Shown piece after piece: positions 1 to 11,205 of a DNA stretch of 64,000 bases. The number at the start of each line of letters is the position of its first letter. Position 1 is the first letter of the stretch. This DNA comes from Heterocephalus glaber (taxonomy: Eukaryota; Chordata; Mammalia; Rodentia; Bathyergidae): positions 3,958,128 to 4,022,127 of the forward strand of contig NW_004624783.1 in assembly GCF_000247695.1 (NCBI RefSeq). The letters run 5' to 3'. Both the position numbers and the translations under genes were made by a program. Under the pieces are notes generated by a model, which saw nothing but the letters and a program-made list of their open reading frames with translations, was not told the DNA's origin and ran no database searches.

Positions 1-970
1 CCTGCAATGCAAGAGAGATCATTGTTACTACCATCAGTACCATCATCATCATTTCTTCTCTGAGCTGTTTCCTCCTTGGAGGATTCTATATATATAGTCC
101 CTGGTTTTGTCTTCCAGGTCTTATTTTTACTTCGGCATCACCTGATTTCTAAGAAAGCTTTGCAAGTGTGTCTTTATCAGTTGCGGTATGTTTCTTAAAG
201 CTTTTGTGGGGTTGTAACTTCAGCCATTCCTGAAACCTTACCAGACCTCAGGTTATTCTTTCTAGCCTAACAAGGAGGCCAAATCACAGACAAAGGCCAG
301 ATCAGGTTCTACTCACATTCATATATAGTTTGCATATTGTTTATTTGTTTTTTCCTGAGCTTGGCTTTAGTGTGGCCTCAAACCTGTTAATATTGATTCT
401 TGCCTTCTACAGGGAATGTTTGCTGACCTTTGCTCTAGATACCAATTTCTTTGGTTTTTCAAACCAAAGTCCTCCTAGTTTGATTGAAAAACAAATAAAA
501 TTTTTCAAACATTCTCTTCCACCTTCTCTCTTATCTTGTAGAAAATATGTATTTTTTTAATAGAAAATATTTCTTAAGGTAGTCTTCATTTTTCTTTTTA
601 TTTTCTTTGGACCTTTGGTAGCTTTCTATCTCTTTGGTGACTTTTTTTGTTCGTTCAGCTGCACATGAGAGGTTGCAGGAGAGGTGCGATGGGTCTACAA
701 GAGAATTGTGAGGGCCTTTTTTCTGAGATGTTGAAATTCTCTCTCTTTGTATGTCTGTGTGTGTGTTTTATTGAAAAATCAAACTACCAAACTCATTCCT
801 CACAGTGAGTAACACATGAGATCAGCAGCAGGTGATTCATTCTTCTCATTTTAGGCATAACAGAAGGAAAGAGAGAAACTGAGGCACAGAGAGCCTATGG
901 CATACACACAATTTTGAGTTTAAACATCGCTTTTTGCTATGACGACCTAAGTCCTACGTCTCAGCCGACA
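1..970. other. unique AT-rich sequence, no gene seen
   Basis: T-rich noncoding sequence. The 76-codon open frame at 330-560 has no recognisable domain, is rich in residues encoded by low-complexity T runs, and lacks supporting splice or start context. A short TG run occurs near 757-769. I recognise no repeat family here. Confidence 0.5.
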
Positions 971-986
971 CCCCCCCCCCCCCCCC
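971..986. repeat. poly-C tract (C16)
   Basis: Sixteen uninterrupted C residues follow CAGCCGACA and precede GTTG. Read on the minus strand this is a G16 run, which could form a G-quadruplex and is prone to length change. The exact length in the assembly should be treated with caution. Confidence 0.95.
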
Positions 987-1849
987 GTTGTTCTGACTTT
1001 GCTTCCCCCTGGTAAAACCTCTGCTGGGGTCCTTTACACCTGAAACTTTGGGAAAGCTCTGACCTCTGTCACTTGAGGGATGGACTTATAGAAGCCTTGG
1101 GAGGGAGGGGAGGCATGGAGCTCATTTTTTTCTATATAACTACTTTTGAAGATATTTGGAGAACTTATGATTTAAATTCTTTTTCTGTTGCACCTGAGTT
1201 GTACATGTCCGTCAGTATCCTTGCCTTTGTGTAATTCCCACATCTGGACCTTTGGAAATTTGGAAGCAAGAGGTGAGGATGTTTGCTTCTTGCATATTTG
1301 CTGCACCACCTAATTGACTGAAAAATGCTGCATGAATATGGGACCCTTTCCCTAGAGCACAGCATTATCGGCTAGGATGGCAGCTATATTGTGTGTCCAT
1401 GTGCATGTTGATCATAGGAGGGGGAAGAGGAAGAGAAGGAGTATGTGTGAGTGGATATACCTTTGGTAAAAATGTGCATTTAAAAATCAAATACTTGTGT
1501 GATTTAATCAGCTCCGATTATCCTCACTTCTGGAATGGAGATGTGAGGTACATCATCAAAATCAGAAAATTATTTAAAAATTGTTCTCACATTGTTTTGG
1601 GGTATTTCTGTGAAGGGTGGAGGAACTTTCCTACTTCAGAATGGGATCCCCACCTATAGCCTTCTGCAGATTTTTTTTCTGATCATCACTTACTTGAGAT
1701 GGTGCTAAAACAAGTCTAAATTTTCCACTGCCCACTAGCCTGAATGTCTAGGGCAGCAGGACTAAAAACTGAAAATGCTCAAGAGAATAAGCCACACTGA
1801 GAACTTCAGGACTGGGTGTCATCCATCTTCTTCCTGGAATATCTGTCCC
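987..1849. other. unique sequence, no gene seen
   Basis: Mixed-composition noncoding sequence. Open frames of 66 (minus) and 88 (plus) codons occur but have no domain signature. No repeat family was recognised. Confidence 0.45.
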
Positions 1850-2085
1850 TCAGGCCCTAATGTGTTTCACTCTGGAAAATATTTGCAAAACCAAACTTAG
1901 ACTTTTTAAAAAATTATACAGAAACATGTTTAGGTACTTTTCAGTTTTGCTTTGGTTGAGTACTATTATATTTGAATATTATTATAGTTTTTTTCCCTTG
2001 CATTGTTTTTCTTTGAATAATTTTAATTTTTGTATATATGTGTGTTGAGTAAATGACAATAAAGTTATACATTATTTAAAAAAAC
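1850..2085 (+). other. possible 3'-UTR end with polyadenylation signal
   Basis: This stretch is strongly AT-rich, ending in a canonical AATAAA at 2058-2063 and, about 15 bases later, a short A run (2078-2084). The pattern resembles the terminal part of a mammalian 3' UTR, or the end of a retrocopy. No coding exon is visible upstream in the window, and there is no clear GT-rich downstream element. AATAAA is common by chance in AT-rich DNA, so this is only a candidate. Confidence 0.25.
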
Positions 2086-3099
2086 CCCACCAAACTTAGT
2101 CTAGCTGCTTACTCCTCAAAGGTCTTTCCCTGGCATTCTTGTCTGTATTGCCAGGGAAATAGGATCTTTCCATTTCACATTCGCTGCTATTTCATTTCTT
2201 TCCAGCTTCCCTTGAATGATAGATTACGATCAAGGAAGTTGAAGCGCCAATAAGAAAATGGAATATTTTCCTCAAACAAAAAAATCTTGTTAGTATTAAA
2301 AACAACAGCTACTACTTAAGTTCTTGCCTTGTGCTTCTTCGTGCGATTTTTAAATTAGGGGCTATGTCCCAGGAAGCCATCTGCTCAGGAGAATTTAGGT
2401 TCCAGAGTTGTTGAAGTCTTTGTTCACACGGCAGCCCACAGGGTCAGGAAGCTTCCTGGCTGGGGGCTAGGAGGCACTGTGCAGGCTGTGATGGCTCTGG
2501 TTTGGTCACACCGTGTAAATATATGGGCTTCACCTAGGCCTGCAAAGATGTATGTATTTATGTTCCCTAAGCTGCATATTTCAAGGTTGTAATTGCATCC
2601 ACGTCCCCACCCCACCATAGACGTGAAGGGAAAATGAGGGCTTTGCACTTTCTCAGAGATGTAATTATGGTAATAGGCAGGCCTTGTTTGCTGTGCTTGT
2701 CCTGTGAAACACTAAGCCCAGCTCTGCCCTGCACACAGCTTTGGGAGTGTGTGGCTTGGCAGAGGGACTGTTTACAAGCTCAGGTTTCCTGGTACCTTTG
2801 TGTGACATTATCATATTCACACAGGAACGTGTGTGTAGCCTGAGTACACACTTTGATGCATTTTCACAAGCCTGGCTCCTCCGTGATGAATCCAGAAACA
2901 GAACATTCCCATTTCCCAGAAGTCCTCTTCTGCCCCTTGAAGCCCCAGCCCCGACCCTCTGGGGGCAGCGCCCTCCCATCTCCTGACAGCAGACTTGCTT
3001 CACCAGCTTAGTACTTGAGCCCCACAGTTCTGTGTGGGACACACTCTCTTGTGTCTCCTCCCTCTTGCTCTATTTTGTGTTTGCAAGCATTATCTGTGT
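2086..3099. other. unique sequence, no gene seen
   Basis: The first part is AT-rich and the later part moderately GC-rich. The 125-codon minus-strand frame at 2665-3042 overlaps plus-strand frames of similar length and has no recognisable domain. I see no repeat. Confidence 0.45.
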
Positions 3100-3425
3100 C
3101 ATTGCCTGCAATTTTATCTTGTTGGGTCTTCTTGTATAGCATTCTTTCATGTGGATCTATCAAAATTTAGTTTTCCATTTTTTTTTTGTTAATGAGTATT
3201 TGAATGGTTTGCAATTTTGGCCTTCCACGGACAGTGCTGCTCTTGATATCCTTGTGTAGGCCTTCTGGTGACCACATATATTCACATTTCTACTGGAAAT
3301 ATATGTAGGAATGAAATTCCTGGTCACTGAATGTATTCTGCTTTCATAATACTGCCAAATATGGACCAGGTATTTTAAAACAGTGTTTTAGTCTCAGGAG
3401 GCTGATTAACACCCTCACCAGAAAA
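3100..3425 (-). mobile_element. old L1 (L1M-type) fragment, antisense
   Basis: The plus strand carries the reverse complement of a familiar stretch near the 3' end of mammalian L1. Markers in order are a degenerate GTTTGCAATTTTGG, ACAGTGCTGCT, CATTTCTACTGG, GGAATGAAATTCCTGG, ATACTGCCAAA and finally ACACCCTCACCAG. It is strongly diverged and truncated at both ends, so it has no coding capacity. The subfamily cannot be assigned by eye. Confidence 0.6.
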
Positions 3426-3546
3426 GACAGAAAGGGTATAACAAGATATTTTAGACCACATGGTAGACTGCATTTGGGAGAAAGAGTCTCATGGATATTC
3501 AACAAATGTTTATCAAAGGCCCACTGTCTAAATGAAAAGAAATATT

Positions 3547-4046
3547 AGTTCCCTCTGGCTGCTGTAACAAATTACCACAAACTTGGTGGCTTCGAGCAAC
3601 ACATATTTATTCTCTTGAAGCTCTGGAGGTCAGAAGTCCAAAATGGATTTCACTGGACAGAAATCAAGGGGTCCACAAAGCTGTACTATGTCCAGAAGCT
3701 CTAGAGAATGCATATCCTTGCCCTTTCTAGAGGTGCAGTCCTTGGTTTATGAATCCCTGCTCCATCCCCAAGGCCAACAGCAGTGCATCTTTAAATCCCT
3801 CTCTGCTCTGTCTTCATGTGGGCTTCTCCTCTGTGTAGTAAGGTCTTCCTCACCCTCTTAGGATACTGCGATTGATTTAGAATTTATGGAGATGATCCAG
3901 GGTGATCTGTCCCTTCTTGGGAGTCTTAACCTCATCACATCTGCAAAGTCTCTTTTTCCAGCCCTGGTACCACATAGAACAACTGTTGCAGGTTCTAGGG
4001 ATTAAGACCTGGAGCGTTGGGGGGCTATTATTCAGCCTACCATGAT
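3547..4046 (-). mobile_element. MaLR-type solo LTR remnant (MLT1-like), antisense
   Basis: The left end reads as the reverse complement of a MaLR 3' edge: CTGCTGTAACAAATTACCAC, then TATTTATTCTCTTGAAG and CTGGAGGTCAGAAGTCC. The right end is GGGGGCTATTATTCAGCCTACCA. Length (about 500 bp) fits a solo LTR. MaLRs are old non-autonomous ERVL-related elements. No internal viral genes are seen next to it. The exact subfamily is uncertain. Confidence 0.65.
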
Positions 4047-5680
4047 GGGAGATACCATCATAACTAGATTTTAACAGAACCTACCTTCATGAAAAATCAT
4101 AACAGTGCCATCACAAGGTTTCCAGTTGTTCTGCTGTTATCTGTGGTTCTCACAGCATCACAGGAGAGGGTTGGCTGATGGGATGGGAGAAGTGGATTTA
4201 AGGCGTAGACAATTTAAGATTTCTTTCACCAAATTGTAACTCACTTTTCTTAGTAACAAAGATTCTAAGGTGATTAGGAAGAAAAATATCAAGATGTAAG
4301 ACATCTTTCATGCAATGTAGAGTCTGTTTGGATCCTGAAATAGCAGGTAGACATTAGTGGGAAATTGACATCCAAGTGTAACCCTGTAGTTTAATTAACA
4401 GTGCCATGTAAATGTGGCTTAATGATCATACCACGGTTATGTTAGATGTTAACGCTAGGAAATGCTAGGTGTAGAATATAAAACTATTCTGTGTATAGCC
4501 TTTGCAACTCTTCTAGAAACCTAAAATTATTTCAGATAGAAAGTTTAAAAATATGAAGTTCCCATCTAAATACCAGAGAAAAAGCTCCAAATTCTTTATG
4601 TTCATGTGAAATCGAAGAAAGGGTCCAGTGTGGGCAGAATGAGTTAAGAAGTTGTAAAAAGTTGATGAGGGTTTAAAAAGCCAAAACCATTGACGACTAA
4701 ATGGTGACTGGTGGATGTAGACACGTATGATGGCTTTTTGGGTATCTCTGCAGGGATGATGTAGGAGTCACCGTCAGTTTCATCCCTGGTCTCCCAGGGG
4801 AGCTGGGCAGAGGGCAGTCCCTGGGTATGAGTGGAAGGGAGCCCTGCCTGCCTTCAACCTCTGATTGATTTATCAACTTCTCCTCAGCACTTTTCCCCTC
4901 CCCTCCTCTCTTCTTCTGGCCCATCACAGGGCTCAGTCTGTTAAGGGCTCCCCAGTGGCCTGCTGGCTCACAGCTGAGTTGTTATCTTCTCGTCACACAC
5001 TTATCTGGGCACGGTTAGAGTGCTATAATAAAATTTGTCACTGACTTTAATCTCATCACTGTCCAGACCCGGTGGATTAGCCCCTCTGGTTGTTTTGGCT
5101 TAGCTCTGCACCTCCAGCTTTTTCCTAGGAAATTGGTAGAGCTAGGGGCTCAGAGAGCCCTTTCAGGCTTCTAATAAGAGAACAGAGAAGAGGCAAACCA
5201 GGACCCTCAAAATCTCTTGACAATAAATAAATACGAATGGCTTTGTCTCCCTCTTGTCCTCCCAGAAGAGGAGAGAGGCCATGCTATGAGCTGCAGATGG
5301 CTGGCCCCACCTCAGGACAACTTCACCTGCCCCCAACCCCCACCCCTCCAAGACCTCCTGAGAGGGGAGAAGGGTCAATGGATGGGTCTCTGCAGGGGAA
5401 CCCAGGGCGAGGCTCATCTTCAGTCCACTGGGAGCCCTATACCCACCCACACTGGCTGTGGACCCTCTGCTAGGCCACATGGACTGACCTGGCAGCCTTT
5501 TCTGCTTGTCTAACTCACTTCATAGCTGCATGCTTGGCACACAGTTTTGAAGCCCAGAAAGCGGGTGTGGGGAGAATGCAGAGTGGGGATTCTCCAAGGA
5601 GCACTTTCAGTCAGAAAATATACTGTGAGGCTCCCAGCAGATGAGCAGGTGGTGCCTGTGAGTGTCATCCTGGGGCGTGT
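4047..5680. other. unique sequence, no gene seen
   Basis: No repeat was recognised. A block at about 4970-5070 contains closely spaced GATA-like sites (TTATCTTC, CTTATCT) beside AT-rich sequence and could be regulatory, but this cannot be tested here. Overlapping open frames of 60-105 codons on both strands at 4697-5513 have no domain signature. Confidence 0.4.
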
Positions 5681-5784
5681 GTGCATGTGTGTACATGTGT
5701 GTGTGTATGTACATGCACATGTGTGGATGAGTGCATCGGGATTTGGCGAGTCTCTAGGGATAAATGGGGACAGCTCTTCACCAT

Positions 5785-5834
<50 letters not shown>
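5681..5834. repeat. TG-rich region with (TG)n(GA)n microsatellite
   Basis: Interrupted TG repeats from 5681 lead to a nearly pure TG run at 5784-5818, followed directly by a GA run at 5819-5834. The alternating purine-pyrimidine part can adopt Z-DNA. It is likely polymorphic. The 100- and 86-codon open frames across it are artefacts of the repeat. Confidence 0.9.
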
Positions 5835-6076
5835 TCTACTCAGGCATGATAGTGAGGGCTCGCTCCTCCACCCTCTCTTCATGTTTTGCTTTGCTGCCAA
5901 GCTGCCACCTGCGTGCCTCACATCCTGCTGCACCATCCTGAGAGCCAGATGCCCCTCCCAGCCCCTAAAGGTAAACCTGTTCTCTGTAAAGAAGCATTTC
6001 ATCTTTTGCTGTAGTCTCTTTCCTCAGGCTTTACGCTCTTTTCAGGCACCTGCAGGTAGGGAGGCAGACCCTGGAA

Positions 6077-6100
6077 GAGCAGCAGCAGCAGCAGCAGCAG
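6077..6100. repeat. (CAG)n trinucleotide repeat
   Basis: About eight perfect AGC/CAG units. Depending on frame it would encode poly-Ser, poly-Ala or poly-Gln on the plus strand, and poly-Leu on the minus strand (in the 78-codon frame at 5999-6235). I see no exon structure around it, so it is treated as noncoding. Confidence 0.9.
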
Positions 6101-6339
6101 TTCTAGATACCTGTCTGCCATACACGTGTAGTCAAAGCCAGGTGAGACTGGAGATGGCCCAAAGGCAGATATGCAGCACTGCCTCTCAGAGATCCTGTCT
6201 CCTCGAGGGAGGTCCTGCCACCTCGGCTGTGCCACCAGGGTGGGGGTGCACAGACCCTGCGTTACTGGCCAGCTTCAGCTCCATGAGGTGCTGAAGGAGC
6301 TGTGTGCAGTGGACACACACAGTGGGGTGGAGAAAGGTC

Positions 6340-6722
6340 AGTATTGGCCTGCTCAGGCTGCTGTAACCACCAACTGGGTGACTAAAACTGTAGACATTTA
6401 TTGTCTCACAGTTGTGGAGGCTGGAAGTTCAAGGTCAACATGTGGGTAGGACTGGTTTCTCCTAAGGCCTCTTTCTTTGGCTTGCAGATAGCTGTCTGCT
6501 CCCTGTGTTTTCATGTGGTCTGTCCCTTGTGTGTGTCTGTATTCTAATGTCCTCTTCTTATAAGGACACCAGTCTTATTAGATTAGAGTCCATACTAACA
6601 ATCTCATTTTAATGTAATTACCTCTTTAAAGACCATCTCCAAATATGGCCACATTCCAAGGTCCTGGTGCTTAGGACTTATACACATGAATTCGGAAGAG
6701 ATACAATTCACCCCATAATAAG
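6340..6722 (-). mobile_element. MaLR solo LTR, MLT1A-like, antisense
   Basis: A nearly full-length LTR in reverse orientation. Recognisable landmarks include GGCTGCTGTAACCACCAACTGGGTG, the reverse polyA-signal neighbourhood ACATTTATTGTCTCACAG, CTTCTTATAAGGACACCAGT, CTCATTTTAATGTAATTACC, CCATCTCCAAATATGGCCAC and the edge GATACAATTCACCCCATAA. The TTATAAGGACACCAGT core is characteristic of MLT1. It has lost its internal region. Confidence 0.85.
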
Positions 6723-6917
6723 ATCCTTTCTATATGTTCATTCTGGCTGCTTCCTCCTGGCTTTTTCCCAGACAGCTTCTAGCAGAGCCAGAGAGAGCCC
6801 CTCTCAGAGCCCTAGCTCCTTTTGCACATGTGACCAGGTGGCTTTGGGTTTTACAGCTGGCAAATGAACTGCAAGGAAAATGCAGAGTTTTGTGGTTTTT
6901 TAAATATTTATAGGGTA

Positions 6918-7356
6918 AGTAAGAGACAATGTGATATAGTGGCAAGAACAAGAGCTTTGGAATGAGAGCTGTTATGTGCCCTTGATCAAATGGCTTCACC
7001 TCTTGGAACATGTTTTCCCTCCCTTCCTCCCTCCCTCCCTCCCTTCTTTCCTTTCCTGGGCATTGAACCCAGGGCTTTTGCACTGAGTTACGTTCCCTAG
7101 CCCTTTTTATTTGTTTTATTTTGAGATAAGGTCTCTCTAGTCATTAATTTGACCAGGGTGGGCTCGAACTTGCAATCCTCCTGCTTCAGCTTCTCTGAGT
7201 GCTGGGATTAAAGGCATATACCACCTTTCCTGGCTAGACGATGTTTTCTTGTGTATGCAACAGGTCCATTGTGAGGATTGAGTGAGATAACCTGTACAAA
7301 GTATCTAAGATAGTGCCTGGAATGTATTAGGCACTCAAAACTTACTTGTTTCCTTG
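6918..7356 (+). mobile_element. MIR SINE split by a younger SINE
   Basis: The first half (6918-7009) keeps the MIR order ATATAGTGGCAAGA, GAGCTTTGGAATGAGAGC, GTTATGTGCCCTTGATCAAATGGCTTCACCTC. The second half (about 7249-7356) resumes with GTGAGGATTGAGTGAGATAA and AGTGCCTGGAATGTATTAGGCACTCAA. A composite SINE sits between the halves, flanked by an 8-bp direct repeat, so the MIR was present first. MIRs are ancient mammalian tRNA-derived SINEs and are often exapted as enhancers. Confidence 0.85.
7018..7240 (-). mobile_element. composite 7SL/tRNA SINE inserted in a MIR
   Basis: Read on the minus strand it starts with a B1/Alu-like head (GTGGTATATGCCTTTAATCC, GCTGAAGCAGGAGGATTGC), then a CTTATCTCAAAATAAAAC linker, then a tRNA-like half (GTAACTCAGTGCAAAAGCCC, GGGTTCAAT). 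The tail has become a purine-rich GGGA/GGAA tract at 7018-7060. Flanking direct repeat ATGTTTTC occurs at 7010-7017 and 7241-7248, a target-site duplication. A class specific to part of Euarchontoglires. Confidence 0.85.
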
Positions 7357-7660
7357 GCTTTCAAGTACAGTATTGATGCTGCTACCATTGCAACAGAAGA
7401 ATGTGAGCTAATGACACACACTAAACCCAATGGGCTATTCTGCAAGCATCTGCCATCCACACAGGGAGCACGGAGAAGGGTATGCTCAGCACTTGGCACA
7501 AATCTAATTCTGCTGTTTCAAAATAAACCACACTCAGATGGTGGGTCAAAGACAACATTGCTGGATACCAATGGAATTGATGCCAAGCTTCCAAGGGAAC
7601 GTTGAGCACTCATTGTGGACCAAGGGTGGACTGGAAACTGGAGTTCTTTTTCTTTGCAAG

Positions 7661-7786
7661 GCTGGTTCTCAAATTTGAATGTGAATTGGAATCACCCAGG
7701 GGCCTCATATACCACAGACTGCTGGGCTTTCCCCCAGAAGTTCCAATAAGTTCCCAGGAGCTGCTGCTGGTCCAAAGGCCACACCC
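7661..7786 (+). mobile_element. MER5-like hAT-Charlie MITE
   Basis: Landmarks in order are GGTTCTCAAATTTGAATGTG, TTGGAATCACCCAGGGG, ACCACAGACTGCTGGGC, TAAGTTCCCAGGAGCTGCTG and CTGGTCCAAAGGCCACAC, all in MER5A order. The right terminal repeat is decayed. It is a fossil non-autonomous DNA transposon with no coding capacity. Confidence 0.8.
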
Positions 7787-7789
7787 AGG

Positions 7790-9554
7790 GGCTCCTGCCT
7801 CACAGTCTCTATCCCTGCTGAGGGACTGAATCACCTTATTTCTCCAGCTGCTCCTGTCTTTGCTGCAGTCCTGCTCTGATCTGATTGCTCTACTCTCATT
7901 CATTGAAATGACTCCATCTTGTCCCTGATTTACATAGGATTTGCATTTGTTAGTAGGCTATTGTTTCTTTTGGTCTTATCTTTCTTCCTCTGTTTTTCTT
8001 TCCTTCTCTTGTCACTTTTGGGCTTCCACATATTATACCATGAGGCAAAAGTAAAAGACAGTGCATAGCTCCCTAACTGATGCTTATGATGACCCCAATT
8101 AGGAGGAGGCAGATGCAAAAGGAGCTTCTTTCCCATTGCCATCCTCATCTTCGGAACCCCCATGTGCCTCTACCCCAACACATATCAATTCTCTGGTCCC
8201 AATTCCCTAATCACTTTGTCAGAGTAAATAATTGCTGGTGCGTGGTGACCCAAGGTCATCACCAATGGAGGAATGTAATTAAGGCCTTCATTTCTGACCA
8301 TCTTGGGAGCTGTCTTGCAGCTGATATTTGTTTCTCTGACCCCTTGCATTGATGCTCATGTCCCCCTCCTCTTCCCCTTCTAGCCCAGAGAGATTGAGTT
8401 GAAATAGAGTTGCTCCTGAGCAGATGCCCCCACTACCTTTCTTTTCTTCTTTCCTCATGGACCTGAGAGGATAGAGCATCATGCTCAGGGAGCTGGGACC
8501 TTGGCCCTCATGCCTTGCACACCATGCCTTGTGGTACATGAGTGTTCTCTAGGAACTATTTCAAGGAGAAATCCGAGATACCAAATAACTCCGACTCATG
8601 TCTTTTTGGACTCCCCAAACCTTCATGACCGCCATTGCTTTTGCTGTGTTAGACTTCCTTTCTTCCTCGCCTTTTGAGCCCTGTTAATGTGTACTTGGTA
8701 GAGATGGGCATGCTAAAAGATCCTGCAGTGACTTGGAAAGTGTCCTTCTGGTGGGTGGGACATGAATGCAGGAGGCAGAAGCCTGGCCTTTTATTTCTGC
8801 TTCTTCTATCTTTCCATGCTGGTCTGATTCCTTTCTCCTAAATGCATAATGTCGGGATGCCTTGCTGGGGAAGATGATGATAGATAAATGCTTTTGAGTT
8901 CTTTTGGAAACATCCCCCTGGTCAAAGTAGGGAGGAAAACATCTTCTTGCCATCACTCTGCCTCCCATGGTTAAGCCAGACTTGAGACAAAAATAAAACC
9001 AAGAGAAAGGGCCAAGAATCTCTTGAGTGTCCTTCCAGCATTTCTTTCTGGAATGGGAGGGGCTGTTGGGGAAGGAAGAAGGCAGGAAGTATGATGTCAT
9101 ATTTTGGTGGCTGATACTTTGAGGCTTCTTTTGGGAAGAATGTACAGATTGAGCCTGAAGGAAGCGGAAGTTCTTGATTAAAATAAACAGAAGGATCATT
9201 GGCTGTAATCTTTGGGAAGGTCCTTCCTATCAATAAATGTGCACAGCCCACACAGCCTGCCCCTGCTGTTATTTGATATGCCCCACTCTGTCCCGCGCCA
9301 TTGAGGCAACATAGGAGCCTGAGCTCTCTTTTCTTGCAGGGGATGGTGGTGTGCCATCTCTTCTTGGGACCCCACTTGGCGCATGGGCCAAACTCTACTT
9401 CTATCTTTTCCTAGGCACCTTCTCCACAGACAGAGATGTTTCCTTGCCTGCTCAGCCCACTGCCTCTTCCCCACAAGGCGTGAGGGAAAGTTACTCATGT
9501 CATGGCACCAGGAAGTAGAGAGAGAAGGGAGTAGCTGGGAGGGGAGATGTAGCT
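7790..9554. other. unique sequence, no gene seen
   Basis: No repeat recognised. Minus-strand open frames of 171 (8684-9199) and 109 codons (8922-9251) overlap each other in different frames and contain no domain I recognise, which is what chance frames look like. No splice-bounded exon candidate stood out. Confidence 0.4.
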
Positions 9555-9645
9555 TTCAAGGTCACACACACCCTCAGTGACCCACCTACCCTACCAGGCC
9601 CCACCTCCTAACAGCAATCACCTATAGTGAACCCATGGTCCTTCC
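9555..9645 (-). mobile_element. short MaLR LTR fragment, antisense
   Basis: The stretch CTCAGTGACCCACC, AGGCCCCACCTCCTAACAG is the familiar central part of MaLR-type LTRs read in reverse, and the same string pair recurs in the better preserved copy near 48.8 kb. It is short and has no clear ends, so the assignment is moderate. Confidence 0.5.
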
Positions 9646-11055
9646 AAAAGCCCTGCCAGTGTGTCAGAGGCATTTACAGCAATGGTCCTCCAGAGACCTG
9701 GACAGACAGCACTGCTCGTTGCCCTTCTGCCTTTGCAGGAAGACCCACCTGCTTCCCATGAGGGGCATTCCTTTCCTTTGAGTACCTGTCTGTGTGAACT
9801 CCTAGTCAGGGAGAGGCAAGGCAAGGGTTTACTGGAGTTGTTTCTGAGATCTCTGAGAGCAGCATTATCAAGTAGCAGAAAGAGCCACAGCCTCCTGGAC
9901 CTACTTCTCAGTTCCTTCTCTCTTCATGGCTTTCTGTTTGGGGCGAGAGTGTGCACAGCCTCTGTGGACATCAGTGTATTTGTCTTTATATGGAGAGACC
10001 CATGGAATCCCCACCTTCTTCCTTGGGGAGAGAGGGAATCAAAGGGATGACGGCAGGAACTGGTGATGAGAAAGGAAATGGACAGTGTGACTGAGAGGCA
10101 TTTCCTTAGGTACCTTTAATCTGGACTTTCTTGACCTGGGAACACTGTCCACAACCACCACTGCCACTGACATTTTGGAGGCTTCTAAACTCTGTAAAGT
10201 CATTTGTGAAATGATTTGGTAAGCATCTTCCAGAACCTCTGAGAAGATTCTCAGATGCTTGGTCCCTGCCAGGTGAATACCTACTGGCATCTTTGAGTGG
10301 AAGCAACTTGGACTCCAGTTGCTAGACTGGAGAGAACAGTTCTCTTTTTAAAGGTAACACCAATCAGCAAACATGGCTTCTTGTCCAATGCCATAAAGGA
10401 GCCTCACTCCAGATTCTGGGTGAAGCCATAAAGGAAGACAGAGAAGCAGAATGAATGGAGGCAGTCTCAGGTGTCAGGTCAACCCAGAAAAGGACAGATT
10501 ACCAAACAGGGTGCATCTTCCTCCTTACCCCTAGTGGGATCAGAGCTGGTGCCATGTGATCAGGATTTGTTTTTTCATCTCTCTGAGCTCTGCTTTCCCT
10601 GAAATGGATTGCCCATGGTGGAGCCCTGCTGAGGCAGGAGACTTTGGGTTGATGGTTTCTCCCTGCTTCTGAGTTCCTCTGGTTGTGGGTACAGTGGCAC
10701 TAGCTTTGCTGTCTTGACCTGAATGGACCTTGGAGTGCCCTTTTTAGAGTGCCAAGTCCAGCATTGTCAGGGACCAAGTTATTACCTTATGAAGAACCCG
10801 AATTTCAAGCCATATAGAACTGATCAAGAGGCTGGGATCCTGGGAAAATATGAAGAAGGAAGCCAGTTTATTGCACGGTGGGAATGAGTAGAACCATAGG
10901 CATGAGCTCAGGATAAATGATAAGGTCAAGTTTATGCCCGACCCTGTGACTGTTTATCTAGTCAGCTAGCTAATTTTTACCTTATTAGAAAAAAAAGATT
11001 TCAAAGGGCTTGATCTTTGATAAAATGGCAGTGATTAGCCACTGATACAATTCAA
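9646..11055. other. unique sequence, no gene seen
   Basis: Includes a 129-codon plus-strand frame (9661-10050) without any recognisable domain, opposed by similar minus-strand frames. No repeat family recognised. Confidence 0.4.
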
Positions 11056-11059
11056 TTCA

Positions 11060-11205
11060 ATTTAAAGCAATTCAGTCAATAACCTAAATATTTGTTAATT
11101 GCTTGTATCCTTAGTACCTTACTAGGCACTATCAAGGATTTATAAGAAAGCACAGTCTCTGCTTTTGATGAACTCATCAGTTAGCTGTGGAGAATAAACA
11201 TTTTT
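11060..11205 (-). mobile_element. L2 3'-end fragment, antisense
   Basis: The plus strand shows the reverse complement of the L2 tail: AATATTTGTTAATTGCTTG, ACTAGGCACTATCAAGG and CAGTCTCTGCTTTTGATGAAC, in the order expected for an old L2 3' end. Heavily diverged and non-coding. Confidence 0.5.

Noticed and set aside
6077..6100. CAG repeat as a polyglutamine coding tract
   Set aside because: No exon context, and the open frames here shift to poly-Leu or poly-Ala readings with no conserved flanks.
8684..9199. 171-codon minus-strand frame
   Set aside because: Overlaps a different minus-strand frame of 109 codons, and contains no motif I know.
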